NCBI RefSeq assembly: GCF_004124235.1
Contig: NZ_CP032487.1
Location: forward strand, 1,488,001 to 1,552,000
DNA length: 64,000 bases
Direction: 5' to 3'
Origin: Yersinia hibernica
GTDB taxonomy: Bacteria; Pseudomonadota; Gammaproteobacteria; Enterobacterales; Enterobacteriaceae
The notes under the pieces were generated by a model that had not been told where the DNA came from, did not search any database, and saw nothing but the letters and a program-made list of their open reading frames with translations. Shown one piece after another: positions 20,969 to 28,153 of the stretch (position 1 is its first letter; every line of letters begins with the position of its first letter). Made by a program: the position numbers and the translations under genes.

Positions 20969-21061
20969 CGCGAAATTAGACTTAACAGAGAGTGCCAGAG
21001 CGCTTGCATCAGCGCCTCAGTATGAGAGAAAATCAAAATAATCAGTTAATTAAAGGTAATT

Positions 21062-21406
21062 ATGATGAAGGGTTTTGTGCTGACATTATCGCTATTTATG
21101 TTATCAGTTAACGCTATTGCTGCCGGTCAGATTATTACGGTCAGTAAGTTTGAATTTGGTAAGCAATGGGCATTTAATCGCGAAGAAGTGATGCTGGAAT
21201 GCCGTACAGGTGGTGCTTTATTTGTGATAAATCCGAGTACATTGGTGCAATACCCGCTAAATGACACGGCAACAGAACAGATGAAATCTGGTCATGTTCT
21301 GGCAAAACCGTTAGATGTTTTGTTATTGGATGATAAGGATAGAGCGGGCCAAAAGATGAGTCTGGAACCTTTCCAACAACGTGCCATGACATTGTGCCAA
21401 AAATAG
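21062..21406 (+). CDS. yebY: YebY (DUF2511) periplasmic protein
   Basis: 114 residues with a signal peptide ([21 protein letters not shown], cleavage after about residue 21). The mature part has two cysteines (MLECRTGG and the C-terminal LCQK) conserved in DUF2511. Function unproven, but linked to copper by its constant position after yobA-yebZ. Two ATG codons are adjacent at 21062 and 21065 and either may be used. Last host protein gene before the prophage. Confidence 0.9.
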   Translation: MMKGFVLTLSLFMLSVNAIAAGQIITVSKFEFGKQWAFNREEVMLECRTGGALFVINPSTLVQYPLNDTATEQMKSGHVLAKPLDVLLLDDKDRAGQKMSLEPFQQRAMTLCQK

Positions 21407-21566
21407 TTGATGTCCTGGCACTTATGAGTATTAGTCTATATTTAACAAATAATTACCATGGTAAAAGTGAAAACTGATTTTCTATCATCCAAATTAGTTT
21501 GCAACCGTTACTAATTACTTATATTGCTAAGTTGGCGAAACACATGTACTCGACTACGCTTAAGGA

Positions 21567-21670
21567 GTACGGCTGAATAAGCCTACGTTAATGCCAACTT
21601 TTAGCGCACGGCTCTCTCCCAAGAGCCATTTCCCTAGACCGAATATAGGAATCGTATTCGGTCTTTTTTT
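21567..21670 (+). ncRNA. sdsR: SdsR (RyeB) small RNA
   Basis: Hfq-dependent, sigma-S-controlled small RNA. The block TTAATGCCAACTTTTAGCGC and CACGGCTCTCTCCCAAGAGC are near-identical to E. coli SdsR. It ends in the same terminator stem (agaccgaata at 21636-21645 with 21655-21664) and T-run. A sigma-S-like -10 (TACGCT, 21555-21560) lies just upstream, which sets the start near 21567 by alignment (estimate +/- 3). Downstream of yebY as in E. coli and Salmonella. The prophage begins at its 3' end. Confidence 0.92.
21655..21667. other. Probable attL core in the sdsR terminator
   Basis: TATTCGGTCTTTT is the descending arm and T-run of the sdsR terminator, the last host-like sequence before phage DNA. 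A copy of the same 13 bases occurs 83 bases inside the phage (21738-21750). The true core length can only be fixed with attR or an empty site. Confidence 0.6.
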
Positions 21671-21702
21671 AACTTATTGATTTTAAAGGTGAATCTTGTG
21701 GT

Positions 21703-21733
21703 TTATCGAAATTTATCGAAATTTTATCGAAAT
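21703..21733. repeat. Three direct repeats TTATCGAAAT near attL
   Basis: Copies at 21703-21712, 21713-21722 and 21724-21733, between the core and the int stop. Their placement suggests arm-type integrase or excisionase binding sites; this is inference from position. Confidence 0.6.
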
Positions 21734-21737
21734 CTGA

Positions 21738-21750
21738 TATTCGGTCTTTT
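21738..21750. repeat. Second copy of the sdsR-terminator 13-mer
   Basis: TATTCGGTCTTTT, identical to 21655-21667, overlapping the int stop codon. See the matching finding. Confidence 0.7.
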
Positions 21751-22831
21751 ATAGCATCACGTATTCTTTCCCTCTCGTATCAAGATACTTGTTCGTCATC
21801 TTCTCCGATTTATGCCCCAGCAGTTTCATCGCAAATTCCTTACCTTTTTCCTTTTCATATAATCGTCCGGCTAGACTTCTGATCTCATGAAAAGTTGGCG
21901 GACTCTCATCAAAACAAAAATCTGTTCCTTTTCTCGCCGTTACGAATTTCTTTGTCAGGCTGTCTGGATGTAGTGATCCATCAGGGCTATTTTTTCTGAT
22001 GCCAGCACTTATCATAAAGTCTGTTTTACTGGCTAATTTACATTGTTCAATCACGGTGCTAAGGCGTAGGCCAACGGCTTTAAGTTCAAGATCTAAGGGC
22101 AGGGAGATCATGGCTCCTGTTTTGCCTTGGTCTATCTGTAATCTGCCATCAACAATCTGGTCAAAGCGCATCAGTGATAAATCTTCACGTCGTTGGCCCG
22201 TCACCAGTGCCAGATCCATTGATAGCCCAAACCACGCCGGTAATGTGTCAGCGACCTCACGAATAGCGAGATACTGATCCAGTTCCAGGCGCTCACGTTT
22301 CACCACCGGTTTAGCTGAGCGTGTCGGTGTCACTGGATTATTATCTATATGGCCCTCGACAATCGCCTCTCGGAAAATATCAGACAACACTGACCGCATA
22401 GTAGCGGCCATAGTTTTTTTGTCCTGTGCCACCCAAAACTCTAAAAACTCGGCAATATGGCGCGTGCTGATTTTAGCTAACACCCTGTTGCCCATTTTTT
22501 CGCTGATCATGGCTATTTGTCCCTTGCGAACTTTATAGGTGTTTTCGGCCAATTCCCGGCGCTTATAGATGACGTCATATCGTTTTAGCCATGCTGCCAG
22601 TGTGAACTCCTGCGTGCCTTTGAGCTTTTCTAGTATCGCGACAGGAGTGTAGTTTTGTTCAATGAAATTATTGGCTTCAATGGCTTGGGATATGGCGTCT
22701 CGCCGGGCAATTTTGCCGAGAGATAACTCCTTTCCAGTTAGCGGGTTGCGCCAATAGAAAGTTAGTTGAACACGCCTAAAGGTGAGGTTTTTGGGCAAAT
22801 TAGCGTCATACTTTCCCGGCCTTTTTGCCAT
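21749..22831 (-). CDS. int: Tyrosine-recombinase integrase
   Basis: Lambda-type integrase of 360 residues that joins attP to the sdsR 3' end. N-terminal arm/core-binding region to about 180, catalytic domain after that. Catalytic residues: Arg214 in VTGQRREDL, His315 and Arg318 in FHEIRSL, His340 in LLGHKSEK, nucleophile Tyr349 in TNKYLD. The positions parallel lambda Int. Last gene of the leftward operon, overlapping the xis gene by 26 bases; reads toward the attachment site. Confidence 0.96.
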   Translation of the reverse strand: MAKRPGKYDANLPKNLTFRRVQLTFYWRNPLTGKELSLGKIARRDAISQAIEANNFIEQNYTPVAILEKLKGTQEFTLAAWLKRYDVIYKRRELAENTYKVRKGQIAMISEKMGNRVLAKISTRHIAEFLEFWVAQDKKTMAATMRSVLSDIFREAIVEGHIDNNPVTPTRSAKPVVKRERLELDQYLAIREVADTLPAWFGLSMDLALVTGQRREDLSLMRFDQIVDGRLQIDQGKTGAMISLPLDLELKAVGLRLSTVIEQCKLASKTDFMISAGIRKNSPDGSLHPDSLTKKFVTARKGTDFCFDESPPTFHEIRSLAGRLYEKEKGKEFAMKLLGHKSEKMTNKYLDTRGKEYVML

Positions 22832-23072
22832 AACCCATCTTCTCCAATATTGGCGGTATCGTAGAATGTGAAATGTTCAGCGCTTTCGCCATTCTGTAGC
22901 TTTTGGGCTGTATATAAATGGCACCGGGCCGCACGCGATATTGTCTGCCGTGTTTTTCTGCTGCAGGGTAAAAGTTACCGTTTCTGGCCCAGCGTTGGAG
23001 TGTTTGAATCGTCGGCTTGTCAGTCGTATACGTTTCATCACACCATTCGGTTAATGTCATTAATTTAGCCAT
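22806..23072 (-). CDS. xis: Excisionase (Xis-like)
   Basis: 88 residues, basic. N-terminal winged-helix-like block MTLTEWCDETYTTDKPTIQT then LQRWARNGNFYPAAEKHGRQY, resembling lambda Xis (LTLQEW...RRW...IFPPPVKDGREY). It should bend attachment-site DNA and direct Int toward excision. Overlaps int, so the two are coupled. The start lies in one of six copies of the CGAGGTATGACCAATG translation-start module. Confidence 0.8.
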   Translation of the reverse strand: MAKLMTLTEWCDETYTTDKPTIQTLQRWARNGNFYPAAEKHGRQYRVRPGAIYIQPKSYRMAKALNISHSTIPPILEKMGYGKKAGKV

Positions 23073-23085
23073 TGGTCATACCTCG
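23070..23085 (-). promoter_or_regulatory. Translation-start module copy 1 (xis)
   Basis: CGAGGTATGACCAATG; the final ATG starts xis. GAGG is 8 bases from this ATG and only 1 base from the inner ATG, so the last ATG should be used. The inner ATG opens a minigene of four codons and stop. Confidence 0.8.
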
Positions 23086-23144
23086 ATATGACCGGCCAGC
23101 ATAGTAACGTGCTGACCGGTTCAGTTTTGATTTTTAAAAATCAG

Positions 23145-23657
23145 TTAGCGGACGGCTAACGAACGTTCGCCAGTTTCAAACTTGGCACCGGCAATCAATA
23201 GGCCCTCATTTAAGGCAGCTTTGATTTCATCGGCTTTTGGGGTGGTGATAATTTGCACCTGAGAAACGGAGTCGACATATTCATCAGGCAACAAATTCAC
23301 ATCGGTGATGACGAGTTTTTTTGTCCCTTTTCGGGCAGTGAAGGTATTGGACGCCGTTTTGATCGAGTCTTTACCGGCCTGAATCATGCATTCCAATATA
23401 TATTTACGGTAGATTTCAGCCTGATTATCAAAACTTTTCTTGCGTGCACTCATCCGTTTGGCTTCGTTGGCACATATTTCTGCCTGACCCAGCGTGTTAC
23501 GTACCAGTGCCATCAAGGCATCGAACTTATCTTCCAGCATGCCCTCAATGCCAGAGAGAGTGTCAGCGACCATTTCGGGGGTGAGTTCATCACCGCTATC
23601 GGCCATTTCCTGCAATTTTCGGTAATCAGTGGCTAATGATATGGCGCTTGTGCTCAT
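23145..23657 (-). CDS. Gp157-like phage protein
   Basis: 170 residues. The segment YRKLQEMADSGDELTPEMVA then DTLSGIEGMLEDKFDALMAL, a central ARKKSFDNQAEIYRKYI, and the late KKLVITDVNLLPDEYV resemble the siphovirus Gp157 family, which sits in phage recombination/replication operons and has been linked to resistance to other phages. Biochemical role unknown. Overlaps the stop of the next upstream gene by four bases (ATGA), which implies coupling to the annealing-domain gene. Confidence 0.7.
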   Translation of the reverse strand: MSTSAISLATDYRKLQEMADSGDELTPEMVADTLSGIEGMLEDKFDALMALVRNTLGQAEICANEAKRMSARKKSFDNQAEIYRKYILECMIQAGKDSIKTASNTFTARKGTKKLVITDVNLLPDEYVDSVSQVQIITTPKADEIKAALNEGLLIAGAKFETGERSLAVR

Positions 23658-25807
23658 GCTTTTTCTCCCTCAGTGACAAATTTTGCCAGGCACTCATCTT
23701 TGATTTGATTCAAACGGGTTAGACGGCCGGTGAGATATTTGACGTGTTCATCATCATGGGATGATTCGGCATTTTTGAGATGAACCCCGATGGTGCGTGT
23801 TAGTGAGGTGCTGATTTTTGTCACTTCATTCGCCGTGACTGCTGTTTTCATCGTCTCGGTATTGGCTTTGAATTTGTCGTCTAACTCTTTACGCAGACGA
23901 ACCACATCATCAGCTTTAGTGCTGGCATTTTTAATACCAAACTCAATATTATTGTCGGCGGTGTATTCAGCATCATCAAACAGCCCCATAAATACATCAG
24001 CGCTGAAACCAAGCTGTGCTAATGCTTTGGTCGTGGCGTCCGTTAGGCTTTTTTTGCTGACTTCATCGTCACAAATGAAACCATTTGTACTCTGATAAAT
24101 ATGTTTGGTATGACCAAAAGCAGGGAAGCGGCCCCGACCTCCTGCGTATTGGTACCACAGTTCAATCCGCATAGTGTGGTTGGAGGTCCGTAGAATGGTG
24201 CCATCCCCATCACGCATGGGTTTACGCCCGATCTCTCGATTGTTGCTATCCAGAATCGACTCCATAAATGGGATGCCGGGTATAAATTCCTCACTGATAA
24301 TATCCACGCCCCAGCCGCTACCAAAGGGGCCAAAGATTTCCGTGGCTCTCATTGTCTGATAGGTAGGATTGATGCTGGTCACAGAGCGAATGACTTTGCC
24401 ATTTTTGGTCGTATCTTTGCGCTTGGTACGCGCGGGATCGGTGCGCTGTACTGATTTCCAGATACTTAAATTATCCTGAGACTCTTTTGGTAACTTAGAG
24501 ATATCCTGATCGATCTGTGATGCCCGTTGTTGGAACTCATCTGCGGTAGGAGGCGGTGATTCTGGCTCTAGCTGCTCATTGGTATGGGTCTCGGCGTTAA
24601 TGGTCGCCGTTTCATCATTAATGGCGCTATTGGCAGTGTCAGATGCATGATTTAGCTGTTCTGTTGCATCTTTTGGTACTTTTGTATCAGTTTTTGGTTT
24701 TTCGATTGTGCTGGTATTCGCCGCTGAATCGTTGGCTGCGCCGGTCAAGCCATCAACGCTGAATTTGCCATCGCCAAGGTTTGCTACTTTCACATCATCG
24801 GCTTTTATTACATCAAGCTGTAAACACTGATTGATATAGGCTTTCAGCTTGGCTGGGTCTTTATGAATATCTAATTCAGCACTGCGGATCATTGCAAACA
24901 GATCATCACGGGAAACCGCTAAAATGGCAGGGATAATCCGTAAAGCTGTTGACCAGCGCCGCCAAGCCTCATCACCTTTCTCTACTTTTTCTTTAGCGCC
25001 ACGATAAATGGATGATGGCACTTCCCAAACATCATAATCACTGGGGAACAGGGCGCAGGCGACTTCAAGATCGAGAGAGGCGTAATCATGCTTATAATCG
25101 CGTTCACGATGACCCGCTGGCGTTGGCGATGAATTGGCTTGTTCATTAGCTTGACTGCCAGGGTGTTCCCGCTCATCCGGACGGGAGTTGATCCACTTTT
25201 CAGCAAACTTGTTAACGTCCGGCCATGATTTAAATACCGGAGTGTGGGCCTGAACATCATCAATGAGTTGTGCCAATGTAGTGATGTACATGTGCTTAAC
25301 TTGTGGTAAGCGTGGCAAGCCATCAATAACTGCACGATATAACGGCTCTGATTCATCATCATTAATTAAATCGTATGCATTAGATAATAGATGGCTATCA
25401 ACAATTTCAGGCTCTACGCCATATAATAAAACATATGCAATTCTTACGTTAATTGGTAAATCGAAGATGTTTTTAACATTGTCAATTTCATCAGTATTAT
25501 CAACGACGATAGGTTCAAATTCTTTAGTTTCATCATTCCATTGATTATGTTCCATCCATTCAGTGCTGAATATGGCATTATCTTCAGCATCATCATGTAC
25601 CGGAGGTCGAGGGGAACCCACACGATCAGCACAAACTTTAGGGGCAAAGAAATTACTACTTGATCCGGGGAATTCCCCTTCTAATAACATGGTGGATTTC
25701 ATTGTTGCCATTTTTTGATTTTTGGCATCAACAGTAATCGCCATGGCTACAGCACCATTTGCCATAGCTGATTTTTTGGGTAGAAACCCACATACAAATA
25801 AGCTCAT
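23654..25807 (-). CDS. Large protein with C-terminal single-strand annealing-like domain
   Basis: 717 residues. About 447-617 look like a Rad52/DUF1071-type single-strand annealing domain: NPTYQTMRATEIFGPFGSGW, then FGHTKHIYQ, DDEVSKKSLTDATTKALAQL and GFSADVFMGLFDD. Residues about 1-335 are of uncertain family, with a start (MSLFVCGFLPKKSA) seen in phage proteins annotated as exonuclease VIII-like. A Thr/Asn/Ala/Glu-rich linker covers about 345-440. A coiled C-terminal tail follows 625. Likely a phage recombination protein, but no nuclease motif was identified. The start uses module copy 2. Confidence 0.6.
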   Translation of the reverse strand: MSLFVCGFLPKKSAMANGAVAMAITVDAKNQKMATMKSTMLLEGEFPGSSSNFFAPKVCADRVGSPRPPVHDDAEDNAIFSTEWMEHNQWNDETKEFEPIVVDNTDEIDNVKNIFDLPINVRIAYVLLYGVEPEIVDSHLLSNAYDLINDDESEPLYRAVIDGLPRLPQVKHMYITTLAQLIDDVQAHTPVFKSWPDVNKFAEKWINSRPDEREHPGSQANEQANSSPTPAGHRERDYKHDYASLDLEVACALFPSDYDVWEVPSSIYRGAKEKVEKGDEAWRRWSTALRIIPAILAVSRDDLFAMIRSAELDIHKDPAKLKAYINQCLQLDVIKADDVKVANLGDGKFSVDGLTGAANDSAANTSTIEKPKTDTKVPKDATEQLNHASDTANSAINDETATINAETHTNEQLEPESPPPTADEFQQRASQIDQDISKLPKESQDNLSIWKSVQRTDPARTKRKDTTKNGKVIRSVTSINPTYQTMRATEIFGPFGSGWGVDIISEEFIPGIPFMESILDSNNREIGRKPMRDGDGTILRTSNHTMRIELWYQYAGGRGRFPAFGHTKHIYQSTNGFICDDEVSKKSLTDATTKALAQLGFSADVFMGLFDDAEYTADNNIEFGIKNASTKADDVVRLRKELDDKFKANTETMKTAVTANEVTKISTSLTRTIGVHLKNAESSHDDEHVKYLTGRLTRLNQIKDECLAKFVTEGEKA

Positions 25808-25820
25808 TGGTCATTCCTCG
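25805..25820 (-). promoter_or_regulatory. Translation-start module copy 2 (variant)
   Basis: CGAGGAATGACCAATG, one base different from the consensus; the last ATG starts the 717-residue gene. The inner-ATG frame is longer here (28 codons). Confidence 0.75.
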
Positions 25821-26135
25821 CTAATTATTTTTAATCTGATAATAACAATCGGTCAGTGCTATTAATTCATCTGTGGGTAATACATGATCTAACGACGTAG
25901 CGTCACATTTTTTAATTTTTTCTAAAGCCAGAGAAATTAAATCACGTACATCTACAATGCCGGATTCTATTAGATCTGAAACAGTGCCCATTATTGCGTC
26001 TGGACTCGCTCCAACTTCGACTAATGCGGGGGATTTAGCAGCATTAGCGATGACGATAGAATCAGCCAGGATTCTAAGTGTTGTCTTTTGCATAGAGATC
26101 TCGCTATAATTTCGGCGTCCAGTGGTGGAAGCCAT
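25821..26135 (-). CDS. Unknown phage early protein (104 residues)
   Basis: Not recognised. Mostly helical in appearance with alternating hydrophobic residues in the middle (VSDLIESGIVDVRDLISLAL followed by basic EKIKKC). One Cys pair (KKCDATS and TDCYYQ). Lies in the leftward early operon 13 bases upstream of the annealing-domain gene; start set by module copy 3. Early operon genes of this kind often modulate host functions, but nothing here proves it. Confidence 0.6.
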   Translation of the reverse strand: MASTTGRRNYSEISMQKTTLRILADSIVIANAAKSPALVEVGASPDAIMGTVSDLIESGIVDVRDLISLALEKIKKCDATSLDHVLPTDELIALTDCYYQIKNN

Positions 26136-26148
26136 TGGTCATACCTCG
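26133..26148 (-). promoter_or_regulatory. Translation-start module copy 3
   Basis: CGAGGTATGACCAATG before the 104-residue gene; inner ATG opens a 12-codon minigene in another frame. Confidence 0.8.
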
Positions 26149-26150
26149 CT

Positions 26151-26228
26151 AGAGTCGGTTTGGTCGCTGACTCTGCCGTCACCGGGACGTTAAGCCGGTA
26201 AGATTGCCCACCTTGAGTGGGCTTTTTT
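26151..26228 (+). ncRNA. Candidate structured RNA, three hairpins ending in a terminator
   Basis: Three adjacent inverted repeats: AGAGTC/GACTCT (26151-26156, 26169-26174), ACCGG/CCGGT (26181-26185, 26195-26199) and GCCCAC/GTGGGC (26206-26211, 26217-26222), the last followed by TTTTTT. The T-run is on the plus strand, opposite to the surrounding early operon. It could be a small antisense RNA, a terminator of plus-strand reading, or simply leader structure of the minus-strand gene. No promoter was assigned. Confidence 0.35.
26206..26228 (+). terminator. Plus-strand terminator inside the leftward operon
   Basis: 6-bp GC-rich stem, 5-base loop, six T. It would stop plus-strand transcripts coming from the left; minus-strand operon reading meets no T-run. 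Confidence 0.6.
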
Positions 26229-26323
26229 ACGTCTGTTTTAATGCCGGTTACGTTTTCGGCGTCGATATATCCACTTTAATGAGCTGAGTTTTACGACCGT
26301 TTCACTGGTGTTGGCTGCAATTA

Positions 26324-26656
26324 TTAATGTCTGGATTGAGTGGTTAAATCATCAACAACACTTGATAACAAAGCAGCTAATAATAAGTTACGGACGTTGT
26401 TATTACCGAAGCTGAAATTGGCCTCAATGACTTCATCTTCGCCAATACCAATATAATGCTGAGCGGCGGCTTTAATTGCACAGCCCATACAGTGATAATC
26501 CCCTAAAGTTTCACCACTAGGCAAAACAATAGAAGCCAGCGGTAAATTAGCCTCTTTATTTTTAACGGCATAGCCGATTGCTTCATTTTCTGCGGATAAC
26601 TGAGCAACGTCATTATGAAGTGGTTTAATAGATAATTTAATTTCTTTAAATTTCAT
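26324..26656 (-). CDS. Unknown phage early protein (110 residues)
   Basis: Not recognised. Contains CMGC (residues near 57-60) and a hydrophobic C-terminal stretch NLLLAALLSSVVDDL. Acidic overall. The start follows module copy 4. It sits between the DUF1482 gene and the 104-residue gene in the leftward early operon. Confidence 0.6.
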   Translation of the reverse strand: MKFKEIKLSIKPLHNDVAQLSAENEAIGYAVKNKEANLPLASIVLPSGETLGDYHCMGCAIKAAAQHYIGIGEDEVIEANFSFGNNNVRNLLLAALLSSVVDDLTTQSRH

Positions 26657-26669
26657 TGGTCATACCTCG
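26654..26669 (-). promoter_or_regulatory. Translation-start module copy 4
   Basis: CGAGGTATGACCAATG, immediately after the stop codon of the DUF1482 gene; inner ATG opens a five-codon minigene. Confidence 0.8.
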
Positions 26670-26843
26670 TTATTGTTGATGAATAATGGCATCGACTGGG
26701 TAGCAGTTGCCGTTGAATAACCTATTTTCGAAAATGACTTTTTCACATTCTTGTTGGGTGTCATAAACTTCATAGACAATATCTCTACAAATTTCATGAG
26801 CAGGGCATACCGATACAACTAAAGCGAATAATAGTTGCTCCAT
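26670..26843 (-). CDS. DUF1482-family small phage protein (57 residues)
   Basis: Reads MEQLLFALVVSVCPAHEICR, DIVYEVYDTQQECEKVI, then NGNCYPVDAII. The pattern of a short hydrophobic start, four cysteines and a C-terminal CYPV(D/E) is that of DUF1482 proteins found in lambdoid prophages. The N-terminal hydrophobic part may be a signal or membrane segment and the cysteines may pair in the periplasm. Function unknown. Its stop abuts the next translation-start module. Confidence 0.75.
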   Translation of the reverse strand: MEQLLFALVVSVCPAHEICRDIVYEVYDTQQECEKVIFENRLFNGNCYPVDAIIHQQ

Positions 26844-26955
26844 AAATTTCCTGAATATTAAAAATTGAAAATGAACATATGATTGCCTCGTTATTAACCC
26901 CGCTATAATTTCACGAATCTTTTCTAATAACTCTTTTATATTAACTATGTTGTTC

Positions 26956-27267
26956 CTATTCAGTTAACAATTCTAAAATCTTTATTGCCTTAACTGGATT
27001 ATCTGAACATGTTTCACGAATAATTTTTTTCAGGGATCTTGCTCTTACACCACGTTTTTTCGCCTCTGCTTTTAACAGTGTATCGCTGATACGATTGAAG
27101 GCTTCAAGTGCAGCAGCTTTGTTAGCGTTAAAGTTTGAAGCGGCTACGAAGCGTTTATCTGCCGCAATACGTTTTTCACTTTTCAGGTGAGCATCAAGCT
27201 CTTTGTGAAAATCGCTATTCCCACGTTTAGTGAGGGGTAGGTTTAATATTCCGTGATCTAATGCCAT
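26956..27267 (-). CDS. Unknown first gene of the leftward operon (103 residues)
   Basis: Not recognised. Basic protein (many Lys/Arg; ARSLKKIIRETCSDNPVKAI near the end), predicted helical. Position directly downstream of the PL-like promoter is that of N-type antiterminators or kil genes, but the sequence shows no Arg-rich N-peptide, so no function is assigned. Confidence 0.6.
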   Translation of the reverse strand: MALDHGILNLPLTKRGNSDFHKELDAHLKSEKRIAADKRFVAASNFNANKAAALEAFNRISDTLLKAEAKKRGVRARSLKKIIRETCSDNPVKAIKILELLTE

Positions 27268-27344
27268 CGCCTTATCCCTTTTTATCTGCTTTCAGATTGT
27301 CAGAACTTGCTTACCTAAGCGGCTGTTGTGCCGTTGATGGGCTA

Positions 27345-27373
27345 AAGTTAATTTAAACTAACAATAAATTCAA
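27345..27373 (-). promoter_or_regulatory. PL-like early leftward promoter
   Basis: Minus strand TTGAAT, 17 bases, TAACTT (-35 at 27373-27368, -10 at 27350-27345). It drives the leftward genes. The operator-like 16-mer at 27347-27362 covers the -10 and part of the spacer, so repressor binding would block RNA polymerase. Confidence 0.65.
27347..27362. promoter_or_regulatory. Operator-like 16-mer OL1
   Basis: GTTAATTTAAACTAAC, 13 of 16 matches to the copy at 27885-27900. Near-palindromic. Confidence 0.65.
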
Positions 27374-27380
27374 TCGTAAA

Positions 27381-27396
27381 TTTAAATAAACTTAAC
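27381..27396. promoter_or_regulatory. Operator-like 16-mer OL2
   Basis: TTTAAATAAACTTAAC, 12 of 16 matches to the copy at 27885-27900. Lies just upstream of the PL-like -35. Confidence 0.45.
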
Positions 27397-27440
27397 AATA
27401 AGGGCGAAATTATCGGTAAGAATTTGAAAAGTATGAATAT

Positions 27441-27833
27441 TTATTTGGCGAGTTTTTTTCTGGTTTGTAACAGCTCTTCAAAAAGTCGGTTTAACTCATC
27501 AACTTTAAGCCGAAGGTCTGTTAAGTGCCGCTCTTTTTCTGATTCAGGAAGAGACGCAAACAATTGAATTAGTTCAGCTTCTCTCTCATCAAGTTCAGGT
27601 GGGATCTTTACTGCGGGTGAGGGGGATTGATCTGTATCCCCGTATAAAATCCACGTTGGTGAGCACTGTAATGCGGTACTCAGGGCAAATAGATTTTTGC
27701 CAGAAGGTGAACTGTCGTTGCTTTCCCATTGTGAAATGGTGACATGGGACACTTTCACCGCCTTTGCAAGGCTGCGTTGGGTTAGTTGCAGCTCATTTCG
27801 CCGCTCTCTGATGCGTTCACCGGGATTTTTCAT
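27441..27833 (-). CDS. DicA-like repressor (HTH, no peptidase domain)
   Basis: Probable prophage repressor, 130 residues. Helix-turn-helix XRE domain at residues 6-62 (LQLTQRSLAKAVKVSHVTIS, QWESNDSSPSGKNLFALS), closely like E. coli DicA. The motif CSPTWILYGD follows. C-terminal helical tail (LPESEKERHLTDLRLKVDEL) for dimer formation. There is no S24 self-cleavage domain, so RecA-driven cleavage as in lambda CI is not expected; induction may use another antirepressor. Divergent from the dicC-like gene. Confidence 0.85.
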   Translation of the reverse strand: MKNPGERIRERRNELQLTQRSLAKAVKVSHVTISQWESNDSSPSGKNLFALSTALQCSPTWILYGDTDQSPSPAVKIPPELDEREAELIQLFASLPESEKERHLTDLRLKVDELNRLFEELLQTRKKLAK

Positions 27834-27834
27834 A

Positions 27835-27850
27835 GTTAGGTAATTCTAAA
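27835..27850. promoter_or_regulatory. Operator-like 16-mer OR1 at the repressor start
   Basis: GTTAGGTAATTCTAAA, 12 of 16 matches to the copy at 27885-27900. It starts two bases upstream of the repressor ATG, suggesting self-repression. Confidence 0.6.
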
Positions 27851-27855
27851 TTCTC

Positions 27856-27884
27856 TTGACTTAAATTTCCTGAACAAATAACTT
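27856..27884 (+). promoter_or_regulatory. PR-like early rightward promoter
   Basis: TTGACT, 17 bases, TAACTT. The same -10 and spacing as the PL-like promoter. It reads into the dicC-like gene. Confidence 0.7.
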
Positions 27885-27900
27885 GTTAACTAAATCTAAC
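27885..27900. promoter_or_regulatory. Operator-like 16-mer OR2
   Basis: GTTAACTAAATCTAAC, near-palindromic, directly after the PR-like -10 and just before the dicC-like ribosome site. Confidence 0.65.
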
Positions 27901-27915
27901 AACAGGAGAGGCGAC

Positions 27916-28113
27916 GTGTTAAAAAAAGATGCCATTCAATATTTCGGAACCAAGAGTGCTCTGGCAAAAGCTGCGGGGGTTAAGCCGCCATCAGTTTCTG
28001 CTTGGGGTGATTTAGTCCCAGAGAAAAGGGCCGTTCGATTAGAGAAAGCCTCTAATGGCGAATTGCATTACGACCCTATTGATTATGACAAGCCTATAAC
28101 ACCAGCACAGTAA
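27916..28113 (+). CDS. DicC/Cro-like regulator
   Basis: 65-residue DNA-binding protein resembling E. coli DicC and YdaS. Reads LKKDAIQYFGTKSALAKAAG, VKPPSVSAWGDLVPEKRA, then GELHYDPIDYD, as in DicC. Its role would be Cro-like control of the switch. The start is the GTG at 27916, with AGGAGAG upstream; the longer frame from 27883 would cross the operator and adds nothing conserved. Confidence 0.85.
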   Translation: MLKKDAIQYFGTKSALAKAAGVKPPSVSAWGDLVPEKRAVRLEKASNGELHYDPIDYDKPITPAQ

Positions 28114-28153
28114 ACGCTGATTTTTAAAAATCAGCTTTCATAAGGAGGTCGCT

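Noticed and set aside
21738..21750. Treating the second 13-mer as the right attachment site of a tiny element
   Set aside because: It lies before int and only 83 bases from the first copy; the phage clearly extends past 63 kb.
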